NCBI RefSeq assembly: GCF_020091585.1
Contig: NZ_CP083582.1
Location: 3,906,001-3,970,000 of the forward strand
DNA: 64,000 bases
Reading direction: 5' to 3'
Source: Kovacikia minuta CCNUW1
GTDB lineage: Bacteria > Cyanobacteriota > Cyanobacteriia > Leptolyngbyales > Leptolyngbyaceae
Made by a program: the position numbers and the translations under genes. The notes below the pieces were generated by a model that saw nothing but the letters and a program-made list of their open reading frames with translations, did not search any database and was not told the origin of the DNA. The first letter of the stretch is position 1. Each line of letters opens with the position of its first letter. Shown in pieces: positions 40,271-49,592 of this stretch.

Positions 40271-40531
40271 TTAAAACTGAGATTTGGAGCGAGTCTCATG
40301 AACAAAGCAGAGGCACTCTTCTAAATCGTTTCCCTACCACGTTCCTGCAAACTTTAAAAGGTCAATTGCTTTACCTCCTCGTTTAATCGGAGGCAACCGA
40401 CGGAGTGTGCGATGACTGATACTCCTTTTGTTTTGCAGGGAATCTATAAAGTCGCTGACCAAGGAAAGTTGATCAGGTGGTAGTTGAGCTAATTGCTGCT
40501 CAATTTTCTGGCGCAATTCTAGATAGGTCAT
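40271..40531 (-). pseudogene. Antitoxin partner of the PIN toxin, premature stop
   Basis: It begins MTYLELRQKIEQQLAQLPPD at ATG 40531, a common cyanobacterial antitoxin pattern ending in KRGGKAIDLLKFAGTW. A TAG at 40334-40336 follows. Beyond it the same frame continues GNDLEECLCFVHETRSKSQF to a TAA at 40271-40273, which matches how these antitoxins normally end (GTWQGDDLEECL). A single CAG-to-TAG change explains the truncation. The short product could still bind DNA but lacks the usual toxin-binding tail. Confidence 0.75.
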
Positions 40532-40612
40532 CAAGTATCTCACTATGTTAGTTGCTTATTTTCTTGTTTCTTAATTTTACTGTTCAACTTTAACGGAAGA
40601 TTGAATTTTCTT

Positions 40613-40735
40613 ACGCCCCAATATCAATTAAGGGTTGGTGGTATTCGAGTTTTGTATGATGTGGTGGAACAAGTCGTTGAGATTCTGGCAGTTGAGTCAC
40701 AGAAGACATTGTATCAGCGAGATCTGGTTGACTAG
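40613..40735 (+). pseudogene. RelE/ParE-type toxin fragment
   Basis: Only the C-terminal strands of a RelE/ParE toxin remain (QYQLRVGGIRVLYDVVEQ, VVEILAVESQKTLYQR), ending in TAG at 40733-40735. No start codon or N-terminal half is present. Confidence 0.6.
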
Positions 40736-40740
40736 TGTGA

Positions 40741-40845
40741 TGATACGGTGACTCAGATCAAAGCTGGAAAATTTGACGCGATCGATCTTGAGAGCTTGAT
40801 AGAGGAGATTGAAGGTTTGGCAGGACGCGATCAGCGGAGGGCATA
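40741..40845 (+). pseudogene. DUF29 protein fragment
   Basis: This short frame reads VTQIKAGKFDAIDLESLIEE then IEGLAGRDQRRA before TAG at 40843-40845. It matches the N-terminal region of DUF29 proteins (IKAGKFxxIDLESLIEEIE), without the remaining two thirds. It follows the RelE fragment directly, so 39.8-40.85 kb is a small graveyard of accessory genes. Confidence 0.6.
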
Positions 40846-40850
40846 GAAGG

Positions 40851-41885
40851 CTAACGAAGAAATTTCCGAATTAGATGGCGAAGATGCAGCATCCATCGTT
40901 GTAGGAGTGTTGGCGGCTGAGCGGGTAAGGGCGATCGTTCCTCCTGTTTATAACCCATTACAGGAGATGCACCGATCGCCTCATAAAGCTTATACTCACC
41001 ACTTTTCCCAGGAATTTTCACCAGAAAGGACTGATTTACCACAACCTGATCCTTGACCTCGTTGTAGGCATCCTCAGAAATCAGAAGGGTGGTGCCAAGG
41101 GTTTTGTTTGCAGTTTCAATCCGGCTGGCAAGATTGACCGCATCGCTGATCGCAGTCCATTTCGGGTTTTTAGGGTCGCCGATCGTTCCAATCACCGTAT
41201 TGCCGTAGTGAATCCCAATCCCAATTCGCAACCGATGGTGATAGAGCGCTTCCAGGGAAGGATTCAACCGCTCCAGTGCATCCAGCATATCCAGTCCGGC
41301 TCTGACTGCCCGTTCCACTGCCCGATCGGGATTTTCGATGCCAAACAGTGCCATTAACCCATCGCCCATGTAAACGTTGATGATGCCTCCATGACGCTGA
41401 ATTTCCTGGTTCATCAGTTGGAAATAGCGATCGAGGACATAAATCACGTCGTAGGGCAGAAGCGCTTCTGAGAAAGAAGTGAATCCCCGAATGTCGGCAA
41501 ATAGAATCGCGATTTGCTGCTCCAAGCCTTTGAAACTAGGGGCAACTTTGCCAAACGCTTCATCATGGAACATGCCGATATCATGGGCATCTAGAGACAG
41601 CCGCCGCAGGGCAATTTTGCCCTCACACACAATCTCGGTCTGACAGGCAAGCCGCACCTCTGGCGTAAAATTCAACCGTTGCGCCAAAGCCTGCTCCGCC
41701 AGATTGCGGGGACTACAGTATTCCAACCCTTCCGTAACCAACACTCTGCACGTCGAGCAACGGGCATTACCCCCACACACATGGGTATGGGGGATGCCCG
41801 CTTCCAACGAAACATCGAGTAATGTAAACGATTCCTGCCCCGGTTCAATCAGGCGATCGTCGGGCAGATAGTAGACTTGACGCAT
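40851..41885 (-). CDS. Adenylate cyclase with N-terminal [2Fe-2S] ferredoxin domain
   Basis: A 344-residue protein that joins a plant-type ferredoxin domain (about 1-95; ligands Cys37, Cys43 and Cys46 in HVCGGNARCSTC, and Cys81 in RLACQTE) to a class III nucleotide cyclase (about 120-320). Metal-binding Asp residues are in LFADIRGFTSFSE and YMGDGLMALFG. PKWTAISDAVNLASRIET carries the Lys and Asp typical of ATP-using enzymes. It has no membrane segment. cAMP synthesis controlled by cellular redox state or iron-sulfur status is a reasonable inference. A last hydrophilic tail (RWMLHLRHLIRKFLR) is basic. Confidence 0.9.
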   Translation of the reverse strand: MRQVYYLPDDRLIEPGQESFTLLDVSLEAGIPHTHVCGGNARCSTCRVLVTEGLEYCSPRNLAEQALAQRLNFTPEVRLACQTEIVCEGKIALRRLSLDAHDIGMFHDEAFGKVAPSFKGLEQQIAILFADIRGFTSFSEALLPYDVIYVLDRYFQLMNQEIQRHGGIINVYMGDGLMALFGIENPDRAVERAVRAGLDMLDALERLNPSLEALYHHRLRIGIGIHYGNTVIGTIGDPKNPKWTAISDAVNLASRIETANKTLGTTLLISEDAYNEVKDQVVVNQSFLVKIPGKSGEYKLYEAIGASPVMGYKQEERSPLPAQPPTLLQRWMLHLRHLIRKFLR

Positions 41886-41996
41886 ACAGGACTTTTCCAG
41901 GCACCTGTTGGGATCTACCCTCTATTAATCCCTAAATCCGGAGAGGAGGGAGGTGGGGGAAAGGATGAAGGATGAAGGATGAAGGATAAAAATTTG

Positions 41997-42599
41997 TCAT
42001 TTGTCATTTGTCATTGGGCTATGTCCTGTTTTCTCCTGACTCCTGATTCCTGACTCCTGACTCCTGCTATAAAATGTCAGGGCTATGTTACCGTAAGCCT
42101 TCTGACGACAAATTTCTAGAGAGGATGGAATCGGCAAATCTAATTGATCGCCGCGATGCTCTACCGCCAGTTCTCCTTCGGGTGCCAAAAGCTGGTAGTG
42201 GGCGATCGCTTCAATCACAGGTTTATACAAGTCACTGGCGTAGGGTGGATCAAAATAAATCCGGTCAAACTGCTGACCCTCCAATGTTTTGATCCGCTGG
42301 CGCACATCCCCTCGCAGTATCTGAAAGGTTTGGTCTGGGTTTGCAACCTGCTGCCAATTTTCCCGAATAATGGCACAGCCACGGGGCGATCGCTCAATTC
42401 CCACTGCTAACGCCGCCCCCCGACAGAGGGCTTCTGCTCCCATTGCACCACTACCCGTACATAGATCAAGCCAGCGGCAATCTGCGATCGTCCCCTGCCA
42501 AATGTTAAACAGCGCCTCTCGTACTAGAGAAGGTGTGGGACGAGTATCTTGTCCTGAAAGCGTTTTAAGCTGGCGATTACCATAAATTCTTAAACTCAT
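41997..42599 (-). CDS. rsmD: 16S rRNA (guanine(966)-N(2))-methyltransferase
   Basis: RsmD methylates G966 of 16S rRNA during small-subunit assembly. Visible: MSLRIYGNRQLKTL, RPTPSLVREALFNIWQG (about 21-37), the SAM site WLDLCTGSGAMGAEAL (about 43-58) and catalytic FDPPYASDLY (about 116-125). About 20 C-terminal residues (SQESGIRSQEKTGHSPMTND) are read from CAGGAGT/GTCATTT heptamers, so the natural stop has been lost or moved into a repeat array. The methyltransferase fold itself is complete. Confidence 0.9.
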   Translation of the reverse strand: MSLRIYGNRQLKTLSGQDTRPTPSLVREALFNIWQGTIADCRWLDLCTGSGAMGAEALCRGAALAVGIERSPRGCAIIRENWQQVANPDQTFQILRGDVRQRIKTLEGQQFDRIYFDPPYASDLYKPVIEAIAHYQLLAPEGELAVEHRGDQLDLPIPSSLEICRQKAYGNIALTFYSRSQESGIRSQEKTGHSPMTNDK

Positions 42600-42860
42600 G
42601 TCAGGCTATAAGCTCTCAGCACCATTGGAAATTGTTTGGTGCGTTACCCTTCGCTAACAACACCCTACAACCTAATGGTAAGAGTTTTTCTTGGTAGAAT
42701 CGGGTCACATCTTAAGGAGTGGGCGATCAACTTAATTGCAAGCAGACTTCAAGGCGGGAGTCGCAAAGCGTGGCTCGTTTAATGGCTTAGAAGCAGCTTT
42801 GTTGAGTGACAACTAACATAGTTTTGAGTTCATTTTACGAGGGCGCGATCGAAATAACGG

Positions 42861-43169
42861 ATGAAAGCAATTAAAGTGATGGCAACTGTTGACCAGCAGG
42901 GACAGTTGGCTTTAGATACGCCGTTGTTAATTAATCAAAATAGCCGAGTCGAAGTGACTGTGCTGATTCCAGAGGCGTCCGAAAGCGATGAAGACGATGA
43001 ACCGAAAGAGATGGTATTAGAGAGCTTACGGCAGTCTTTGCAGGATGCCAACGTGGGAAGGACTCGTCCGATCTCTGAATTTGGCTTTAACGCTTCAACA
43101 TCGCGTTTGAGTTCAGAATACAAAAAACGCTCCCCGAAGGGAGCGTGCTTTTCCAAGCTATTTGCTTAG
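42861..43169 (+). CDS. Antitoxin-like small protein running into the psbA terminator
   Basis: A 102-residue protein. The first 75 residues (MKAIKVMATVDQQGQLALD, SRVEVTVLIPEASESDEDDE) match a common cyanobacterial small antitoxin-like family. The normal end after TRPISE is replaced by FGFNASTSRLSSEYKKRSPK and GACFSKLFA, which is read through the psbA terminator hairpin. The stop lies only 4 bases from the psbA stop on the other strand. No toxin gene is adjacent. This is probably an orphan whose 3' end was replaced by DNA next to psbA. Confidence 0.6.
   Translation: MKAIKVMATVDQQGQLALDTPLLINQNSRVEVTVLIPEASESDEDDEPKEMVLESLRQSLQDANVGRTRPISEFGFNASTSRLSSEYKKRSPKGACFSKLFA
43121..43146 (-). terminator. 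Rho-independent terminator of psbA
   Basis: In psbA orientation the stem ACGCTCCC, loop TTCG and stem GGGAGCGT are followed by a T-run (43122-43126 complemented). It lies 27 bases beyond the psbA stop codon. It also falls inside the convergent antitoxin-like reading frame. Confidence 0.88.
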
Positions 43170-43173
43170 AGGA

Positions 43174-44256
43174 TTAACCGTTGATTGCAGGAGCTTGCAG
43201 GGCAACGGGGGTTGCTTCACCAGAAGCCAGGTCCAGGGGGAAGTTGTGAGCGTTGCGCTCGTGCATCACTTCCATACCCAGGTTGGAGCGGTTCAGCACA
43301 TCAGCCCAGGTGTTAACAACCCGACCTTGGGAGTCAAGCACTGATTGGTTGAAGTTGAACCCATTCAGGTTAAACGCCATCGTGCTGATGCCCATAGCGG
43401 TAAACCAGATACAAATCACGGGGAATGCACCCAGGAAGAAGTGCAGCGCACGGGAGTTGTTGAAGCTGGCATATTGGAAGATCAACCGACCAAAGTAACC
43501 GTGAGCGGCAACGATGTTGTAGGTTTCTTCCTCTTGTCCGAACTTGTAGCCATAGTTCTGGGACTCAGACTCGGTTGTTTCCCGCACCAGAGAAGAGGTG
43601 ACGAGAGAACCGTGCATGGCGGAGAACAAGGAACCACCAAACACACCAATGACTCCCAACATGTGGAAGGGGTGCATCAGGATGTTGTGCTCAGCCTGGA
43701 ACACAAACATGAAGTTAAAGGTTCCAGAAATACCCAGAGGCATGCCATCAGAGAAAGAACCTTGCCCAATGGGGTAGATCAGGAAGACAGCGGTTGCAGC
43801 AGATACAGGAGCACTGTAAGCAACACAAATCCAGGGGCGCATACCCAGACGGTAGCTCAGTTCCCACTGACGACCCATCCAGCAGAAGATGCCAATTAAG
43901 AAGTGGCAAACAATGAGCTGGTAAGGACCACCGTTGTATAGCCATTCATCCAGAGAAGCGGCTTCCCAGATGGGGTATAGGTGTAGGCCGATCGCATTAG
44001 ACGAGGGCACTACTGCACCGGAGATGATGTTGTTGCCATAGATCAGGGAGCCTGCGACTGGCTCACGAATCCCATCGATGTCAACGGGGGGAGCAGCAAC
44101 AAAGGCAATGATGTAGCAGATGGTAGCGGTCAGCAGGGTGGGAACCATGATGACACCAAACCAACCCACGTAAACGCGGTTGTCGGTGCTGGTTACCCAC
44201 TCACAAAACCGATCCCATGCATTACCGCTTTCGCGTCTTTGTAATGTCGTTGTCAT
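43174..44256 (-). CDS. psbA: Photosystem II D1 protein
   Basis: A 360-residue D1 reaction-centre protein in the thylakoid membrane, binding P680 chlorophyll, pheophytin, QB and the Mn4Ca cluster. All key residues are present: Tyr161, Asp170, Glu189-His190, His198, His215, Ser264, His272, His332, Glu333, His337, Asp342 and Ala344, followed by a 16-residue extension ([16 protein letters not shown]) removed by CtpA. Gln130 marks the D1:1 (low-light) form. Gly80, Phe158 and Thr286 exclude the D1' form. Transcription is monocistronic, with a long AT-rich leader upstream and a strong terminator downstream. Other psbA copies are expected elsewhere. Confidence 0.98.
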   Translation of the reverse strand: MTTTLQRRESGNAWDRFCEWVTSTDNRVYVGWFGVIMVPTLLTATICYIIAFVAAPPVDIDGIREPVAGSLIYGNNIISGAVVPSSNAIGLHLYPIWEAASLDEWLYNGGPYQLIVCHFLIGIFCWMGRQWELSYRLGMRPWICVAYSAPVSAATAVFLIYPIGQGSFSDGMPLGISGTFNFMFVFQAEHNILMHPFHMLGVIGVFGGSLFSAMHGSLVTSSLVRETTESESQNYGYKFGQEEETYNIVAAHGYFGRLIFQYASFNNSRALHFFLGAFPVICIWFTAMGISTMAFNLNGFNFNQSVLDSQGRVVNTWADVLNRSNLGMEVMHERNAHNFPLDLASGEATPVALQAPAING

Positions 44257-44385
44257 AATTTTGATGAGTCCAAAAAACTACAGAATTTCCGTAGCCAAAA
44301 AATGAATCCGGGTAAATAAACCCGTGAATTCATATTATTTACATTCGTTTTTGTTTTTCCAGCAAAATTTGTAAATTTTTGTCAA
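44257..44385 (-). promoter_or_regulatory. psbA leader and promoter region
   Basis: AT-rich DNA upstream of psbA. In gene orientation a TTGACA lies at 44380-44385, and a TAAATA at 44336-44341 lies 18 bases after a TTGCTG (44360-44365). Which pair is used is uncertain. The leader contains a small hairpin (CGGGT/ACCCG, 44309-44324) and an imperfect dyad near 44279-44295 (CTACGGAAATTCTGTAG), candidates for light or stability control. The rest of the gap to 44879 is AT-rich and shows no gene. Confidence 0.4.
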
Positions 44386-44879
44386 CCTCTTCTGCAACAT
44401 TCGTTCAAAGAAGCATTGCCCAAAAACCAGCCTTTTATCTTAAAGTACCCATAAACAGGCTTTATCCGGTATTGATAGGTGGCAATCCAGGATGTTTAGT
44501 TATTAAAGATTTGTAAACACCTTGTTTGCTCTTTCTTGTGTATTTTTTTTGTAACTCTTAGCCTGTAATGATCGTAGGAAATATAGACCCTTCAGAATGG
44601 ATGGATTAATTTCCCCTCTTTACTACAAATATCTAAATAAATAGAAATATTTCTTCATCTGAATTGTGTAAGAAAGGTTTGCAATTCTTTACCTTTATTG
44701 TTGCGATCGCCCCTGATTCATCGCTCGATGTCGGTCAGGTTGAAGGACTTAGACTATTAGGACTGATGCACAGGTGTTTAGATCCCGGCTTCTGGGGAAA
44801 AATTCCAGCACCGCAGGCTTACTTGCCCTAGAAGCTGGAGATCTTTGCATGAATCTGACGTGAACCTTAGGCGACCAAC

Positions 44880-45971
44880 GTGAATCTAGACAGGCAGATT
44901 AGCACCCAGGCAAGGATTGAGGAGCAATATCGGCGAATTCAGCAGGAGTTAACAGGTGGGGCGGTTGCCCTTGTAGGAGTTTTTTGGCTAGGAACCATCT
45001 GGTACCACCTGATAGAGGGCTGGCGCTGGGTTGATGCTGCCTACATGACGATGATTACCCTGGCAACGGTCGGCTTCCTGGAGGTTCAACCGCTGGGCGA
45101 TCGGGGTCGCCTGTTCACCATGAGCCTGATTTTGCTGGGAGTTATCAGTATTGGCTACATTGTCAACCGATTTACAGAAGCTCTGATTCAGGGCTATTTT
45201 CAAGCAGGGCTGAGGATTCAGCGACAGCGACGAATTATGGAAGCACTCTCTGGACATTACATTATTTGTGGCTTTGGTCGGATGGGACGACAGGCTGCCC
45301 TGGAGTTTCAGTCAGAAGGGGTTCGCTTTGTTGTCACCGATTCCCAATCCGATCCCATTCATGCTGCTCAGGAACTGGGGTTCCCCGCACTTCAGGGTGA
45401 CGCGACCCTGGACGAAACTCTGCTCAAACTGGGAGTGGAACGGGCAGTCTGTATCATTGCAGCGTTGCCCTCCGATGCTGAAAACCTTTACACAGTTCTT
45501 TCGGCAAAGACACTAAATCCCATGATTCGGGCGATCGCCCGTGCCAGCAACGAAGAAGCCCTACAAAAGCTTCAGCGGGCTGGAGCCGATGCTGTGATTT
45601 CTCCTTACATCACCGGGGGCAAACGGATGGCAGCGGCTGCCCTGCGCCCACAGGTGATGGATTTTGTCGATGGTATTTTGACCGGAACCGATCGCACATT
45701 CTATATGGAAGAATTTCAGCTTGATGCCAGTACTTGCCCCCATGTCGGCGAAAGCCTGAGGGAAGCTAAGTTGCGATCGCAGTCGGGTGCTTTGGTGTTG
45801 GCAATCCGACGCAGCGATGGCACCCTAATTAGTGGCCCCAATGCCGACACCACCTTAATGCAGGGCGATCAGCTAATTTGCATGGGCACAGCCGAACAAC
45901 TCCGCCGCCTGAACCAGATCCTCTGCCCAATTCGCTCCGATTCACCGCGACCGCCAAGACATGGGCAGTGA
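44880..45971 (+). CDS. Potassium channel with RCK (TrkA-N) domains
   Basis: A 363-residue two-helix channel. TM1 is about 27-45, then a pore loop with filter TLATVGFLEV (about 61-70), TM2 about 78-98, an NAD-binding RCK domain from HYIICGFGRMGRQAALEF (about 125-250) and a RCK-C domain to the end. The filter is TVGF instead of TVGYG, a variant common in cyanobacterial channels of this type. It probably forms a ligand-gated K+ channel in the plasma or thylakoid membrane. The start is GTG 44880, and it is divergent from psbA. Confidence 0.87.
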   Translation: MNLDRQISTQARIEEQYRRIQQELTGGAVALVGVFWLGTIWYHLIEGWRWVDAAYMTMITLATVGFLEVQPLGDRGRLFTMSLILLGVISIGYIVNRFTEALIQGYFQAGLRIQRQRRIMEALSGHYIICGFGRMGRQAALEFQSEGVRFVVTDSQSDPIHAAQELGFPALQGDATLDETLLKLGVERAVCIIAALPSDAENLYTVLSAKTLNPMIRAIARASNEEALQKLQRAGADAVISPYITGGKRMAAAALRPQVMDFVDGILTGTDRTFYMEEFQLDASTCPHVGESLREAKLRSQSGALVLAIRRSDGTLISGPNADTTLMQGDQLICMGTAEQLRRLNQILCPIRSDSPRPPRHGQ

Positions 45972-46189
45972 GGAGTGAGGGGGGAAATTACAGCGGTTTT
46001 CAAATCAGTCAGCCATAGCTTCGTGAATCTGGGTGTGGGGTGTAGGGTGTGGGGTGTGGTGAATGCAAATGAAAACGGCTGTAATTATGAGTTAATTCTA
46101 ACTCCTAGCCCCTAGTCCCTAACTCCTAGCCCCTAGCCCCTAGCTCCTAGCCTCTGACACCTGATCCCTGACACCTGATCCCCCTTCCC

Positions 46190-46396
46190 CTAATCCAGCT
46201 TCAACGCATTTACAGGAACATCATCCCAGGACTCCACGGTTCGCATTCTGACAATCCAACCGGATTCCTTCTGAAACTCGGTTAAATTCTCCTCAAACGA
46301 TCGATTGCACTCCTGTGCCTGGTCTTTGTCATAACAAGCAATACAGGAATAGATTAGACCTGATGGATCAATTTGTTCGTTCACCCAAATAGCCAC
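46190..46396 (-). CDS. Conserved small cyanobacterial protein
   Basis: A 68-residue acidic protein of unknown function. It has two cysteines (YSCIACYDKD), an aromatic-rich middle (EFQKESGWIVRMRTVESW) and the tail DDVPVNALKLD. Its balanced composition and sharp boundaries against surrounding heptamer DNA support a real gene. No partner gene is nearby. Confidence 0.7.
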   Translation of the reverse strand: MAIWVNEQIDPSGLIYSCIACYDKDQAQECNRSFEENLTEFQKESGWIVRMRTVESWDDVPVNALKLD

Positions 46397-47010
46397 AGCT
46401 AAACCTCCATAAAGGATTGAGAATTAAGAATTGAGAATTAAGGTGAGGCGGAACTACACAAAAGTTTTCTTGGAGTAGAAATGTTGCAGAGAGCGATGAT
46501 TTCCCAGCTCTTACCTGCTGCGATCGCTGCCAAAATGGTTTTTCTCATTGCATCTCCAGGCTGGCAGAGGATGCGATCGGGCGAAGCCTTGGGGCATTGG
46601 GCTAATCCTGCTACCTGAGGTTTGCTCTTTACCCTAACGCATTGATAATGGGGCAGAGCGATTGTTGTCAGTCTGGACAAAAAGTTGCCCTTTAAACCGA
46701 TTCATCATACCAGGCGTGGGATTGGGAGGCTCTTTAGGAAAGGATTTCTATAGAATTCTTTGTCACAATTTAAACAAGGAGACTGTATTGCCGCTGACAA
46801 CTATAGCGATCCTACATGGATTGGGAGAAAGGGTTCCAATGGCATCCATTCTCTCAAAGCCTCTCCATCTCACAACTGAGTTAGGACTGCTATCGCGATC
46901 CGATCTGGATTGTGAAAGGGCTTTCCCGTAGGGAAAGACTTTCACAACTCTCCTTTTTCAGAAATGATTCAGGATTGCTATATAGGATGCACTTACCTGG
47001 GAAAAACCCT
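46397..47010. other. Intergenic region with a nested hairpin
   Basis: About 610 bases with no credible gene. Open stretches here (46438-46680 on the minus strand, 46662-46931 on the plus strand) do not look like protein. A nested hairpin lies at 46911-46948: outer arms TTGTGAAAG/CTTTCACAA, inner arms CTTTCCC/GGGAAAG, followed by CTCCTTTTT. The hairpin has the look of an interspersed palindromic repeat or terminator. Confidence 0.55.
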
Positions 47011-47847
47011 ATGCCTGACATTAAAGAACAAATGACCGATCGCCTGTTAAGGAAATTCATTCCACCCTATCGGTTTATTCGGATTCAGGCAAACACCATC
47101 GATCGCAACCACGTCCACCAAACAGCACTGGATAACCTTTCAATTCGGATTCTCAATTGGAATATTGCTAAAAATAACCACGACCCCATTTGGTTAAAGG
47201 ACTTTCACAAAATTCTGGAGCAGTATCAGCCCGATTTGATTTTTTTACAGGAAGTTCGGTTAGGAACAGAAGCAGAACATGCCGTTCATTTGTCAGATAT
47301 GAGTTGGAGTTTTGCCCCCAATTTCATTGATGCTCACCATAACGCCTATGCTGGAATTTTGACCGCTGCAAAAACAAATCCGCAAATTAGTCAGGCGATC
47401 GTTACCGAACACCACGAGCCAATTGTTAAAACCCCTAAGGTCTCCCTCGTCACCCTTTATCCCCTATTGCACCAATCAGAAAAACTTCTGGCAATTAATA
47501 GCCATCTCATCAACTTTGTCAGCTACAACAAATTTCAAACACAGCTTCATCAACTCGAAACGATTCTTTCCCAACATCAAGGACCAATCATATTTGCAGG
47601 CGATTTTAATGTCTGGAATTGGACAAGAGCAGCCCTGCTCGATCAGGTAGTTGCTCGCTTACAATTAATTCCAACTACCTTTGCCCCCAACGATCGCAAA
47701 AACATCAAACGGTTTCTCCTCTCCCCACCCCTGGACTATATTTTTTACCGAGGATTGAGGCAGAAAAAAGCAAATACGAAAGTTCTCAATCATATTTCCT
47801 CCTCCGACCACAAACCCATGCTTGCAGAGTTTTCATGCTTATCGTAG
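47011..47847 (+). CDS. Endonuclease/exonuclease/phosphatase family protein
   Basis: A 278-residue member of the EEP superfamily (DNase I fold). Catalytic-site motifs in order: ILNWNIAKNN (about 46-55), DLIFLQEVRLG (about 76-86), LAINSHLINF (about 166), FAGDFNVWNW (about 196), LDYIFYRG (about 241) and SSDHKPMLAEF (about 264). The substrate may be nucleic acid, phosphoinositide-like or another phosphoester. The start at 47011 (MPDIKEQMTD) is chosen; ATGs at 46987 and 47032 are alternatives. No signal peptide is visible. Confidence 0.85.
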   Translation: MPDIKEQMTDRLLRKFIPPYRFIRIQANTIDRNHVHQTALDNLSIRILNWNIAKNNHDPIWLKDFHKILEQYQPDLIFLQEVRLGTEAEHAVHLSDMSWSFAPNFIDAHHNAYAGILTAAKTNPQISQAIVTEHHEPIVKTPKVSLVTLYPLLHQSEKLLAINSHLINFVSYNKFQTQLHQLETILSQHQGPIIFAGDFNVWNWTRAALLDQVVARLQLIPTTFAPNDRKNIKRFLLSPPLDYIFYRGLRQKKANTKVLNHISSSDHKPMLAEFSCLS

Positions 47848-47947
47848 ATATCAGGTATCAGGTATTAAGTGTCAGGGGATGGGGATCAAGAATCAAGCAA
47901 AAAAGCAGTTTGAGTGAAGGGGTCAGTTTGCCCTATATCTACTATCA

Positions 47948-48034
47948 ACTCAAAACTCAAAACTCAAAACTCAAAACTTAAAACTCAAAACTCAAAACTT
48001 AAAACTTAAAACTTAAAACTTAAAACTCAAAACT
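47948..48034 (+). repeat. Heptamer array AAAACTC/AAAACTT
   Basis: About twelve tandem 7-base units, switching between AAAACTC and AAAACTT, lie upstream of the cardiolipin synthase gene. It is the longest intergenic heptamer run in the window. The same units recur at 59768-59803 and, more degenerate, near 36260. Confidence 0.9.
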
Positions 48035-48070
48035 CCCTCCATCCCTGAACACCCATTACCCATTACCCCA

Positions 48071-49513
48071 ATGGCAATCGATATTAACTTTTTGAAACTC
48101 TATAGCACTACCGCTCTACTGGTACACCTATTAGGGATTTTGAACGCAGCGCATGCAGTGATGAATGTGCGATCGTCGCAAGGAGCGATCGCCTGGAGTA
48201 TTTCACTGATTACCTTTCCCTGGGTAGCCATGCCCCTGTACTGGATTTTGGGTAGAAATCAATTTCATGGCTATGCCGAAGTAATGCGCTCTGTGTTTAA
48301 CAAACATAAGGAACTGGTTCGCCACGGTTATGAGGAATTGATGGAATATAAAACAGCGCTGCCTGAGCACTTGGAAGTTCTGGAGCGGCTTGCCGAAAGG
48401 TTTAGTGGCATTCCCTTTACCTGTGGCAACGCGGCTGAGTTATTGATTGATGGCGAGCAAACTTACGGAGCAATTTTGCGTGCGATCGCTGCTGCCACCG
48501 ACTACGTTTTGCTGCAATCCTATATTATTAACGATGACACGAGCGGTAATCAGTTTAAGCAAGCGCTGATTGCCAAAGTCAACCAGAATGTTCGGGTTTA
48601 CGTCCTCTACGATGAAATCGGGTCTAAAAAAATGACCCGTGCCTACATGCGATCGCTGCGGGAACATGGCGTGCAGGTGAGTGGGTTTCGCACCACTAAA
48701 GGCAAAGGAAATCGGTTCCAGCTTAACTTTCGGAATCACCGCAAAATTATTGTGGTGGATGGAGAAACTGGCTTTGTCGGTGGATTAAATATTGGCGACG
48801 AATATCTGGGAAAAGATCCTAAACTAAGCCCCTGGCGCGACACTCACCTGCGGATCAAAGGTCCGTCAGTCCAACGCCTGCAAGTCTCTTTTCTACAGGA
48901 TTGGTATTGGGCAACGGGTAAACTCCTGGATGCCCGTTGGGTCGTGCAACCCGACCTCAAAACCAATGCCACAGCCCTGGTTTTACCCACCGGACCGGCT
49001 GATTCCGTGCCTGCCTGCAATCTGTTTTATGTCAATGCAATTAACCTGGCTCAGACCCGTCTTTGGATCGCCAGTCCCTATTTTGTACCGGATGAATCAA
49101 CCCTATCCGCTTTAAAGCTGGCTGCTATGCGGGGTGTGGATGTCCGGATCATCTTACCCAACCACCCGGATCACCTGTTTGTCTACCTTTGCTCCTTCTC
49201 CTACTACAATGAAATGCGATCGGCAGGAATTAAGTTCTACCGCTTCAAGGAGGGATTTATGCACCAAAAAATTATTTTGATCGATCGCGATCTTGCTGGA
49301 GTCGGAACCGTTAATTTGGACAATCGCTCATTTTTCCTCAACTTCGAGGTTATGGGCTACGTCATCCACCCCAGTTTTATAAACCGGGTTGAGAAAATGC
49401 TCCAGGATGACCTGGCTGCCTCAATCTCAGTTGATTTAACGGAGTATGACCAGAAACCGCTCTGGTTTAAGCTAATTGTCAGAATCGCCCGGTTGCTATC
49501 TCCAATCCTCTAG
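48071..49513 (+). CDS. cls: Cardiolipin synthase (PLD superfamily)
   Basis: A 480-residue membrane enzyme that makes cardiolipin from phosphatidylglycerol in bacteria. Two N-terminal hydrophobic helices (about 10-30 and 38-58, WSISLITFPWVAMPLYWIL) are followed by two HKD motifs: FRNHRKIIVVDGETGFVGG (about 217-235) and MHQKIILIDRDLAGVGTVN (about 397-415). The length matches bacterial Cls. Many cyanobacteria lack abundant cardiolipin, so the physiological product is an inference from family. ATG 48071 follows a heptamer array and is transcribed alone. Confidence 0.88.
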   Translation: MAIDINFLKLYSTTALLVHLLGILNAAHAVMNVRSSQGAIAWSISLITFPWVAMPLYWILGRNQFHGYAEVMRSVFNKHKELVRHGYEELMEYKTALPEHLEVLERLAERFSGIPFTCGNAAELLIDGEQTYGAILRAIAAATDYVLLQSYIINDDTSGNQFKQALIAKVNQNVRVYVLYDEIGSKKMTRAYMRSLREHGVQVSGFRTTKGKGNRFQLNFRNHRKIIVVDGETGFVGGLNIGDEYLGKDPKLSPWRDTHLRIKGPSVQRLQVSFLQDWYWATGKLLDARWVVQPDLKTNATALVLPTGPADSVPACNLFYVNAINLAQTRLWIASPYFVPDESTLSALKLAAMRGVDVRIILPNHPDHLFVYLCSFSYYNEMRSAGIKFYRFKEGFMHQKIILIDRDLAGVGTVNLDNRSFFLNFEVMGYVIHPSFINRVEKMLQDDLAASISVDLTEYDQKPLWFKLIVRIARLLSPIL

Positions 49514-49592
49514 GGGAGTAGGAGGGAATGTCACAGATTTTGCCCGTCTGCTTCGCCCCTACCCACTCACGAACTTATTTAATTTCCATCCC

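Noticed and set aside
43174-44256. Possible micro-oxic D1' variant
   Set aside because: Gly80, Phe158 and Thr286 are the ordinary D1 residues; only the Gln130 low-light form is supported.
46438-46680. 80-codon minus-strand frame and the overlapping plus-strand frame at 46662-46931
   Set aside because: Composition is not protein-like, and the second frame runs into a hairpin repeat.
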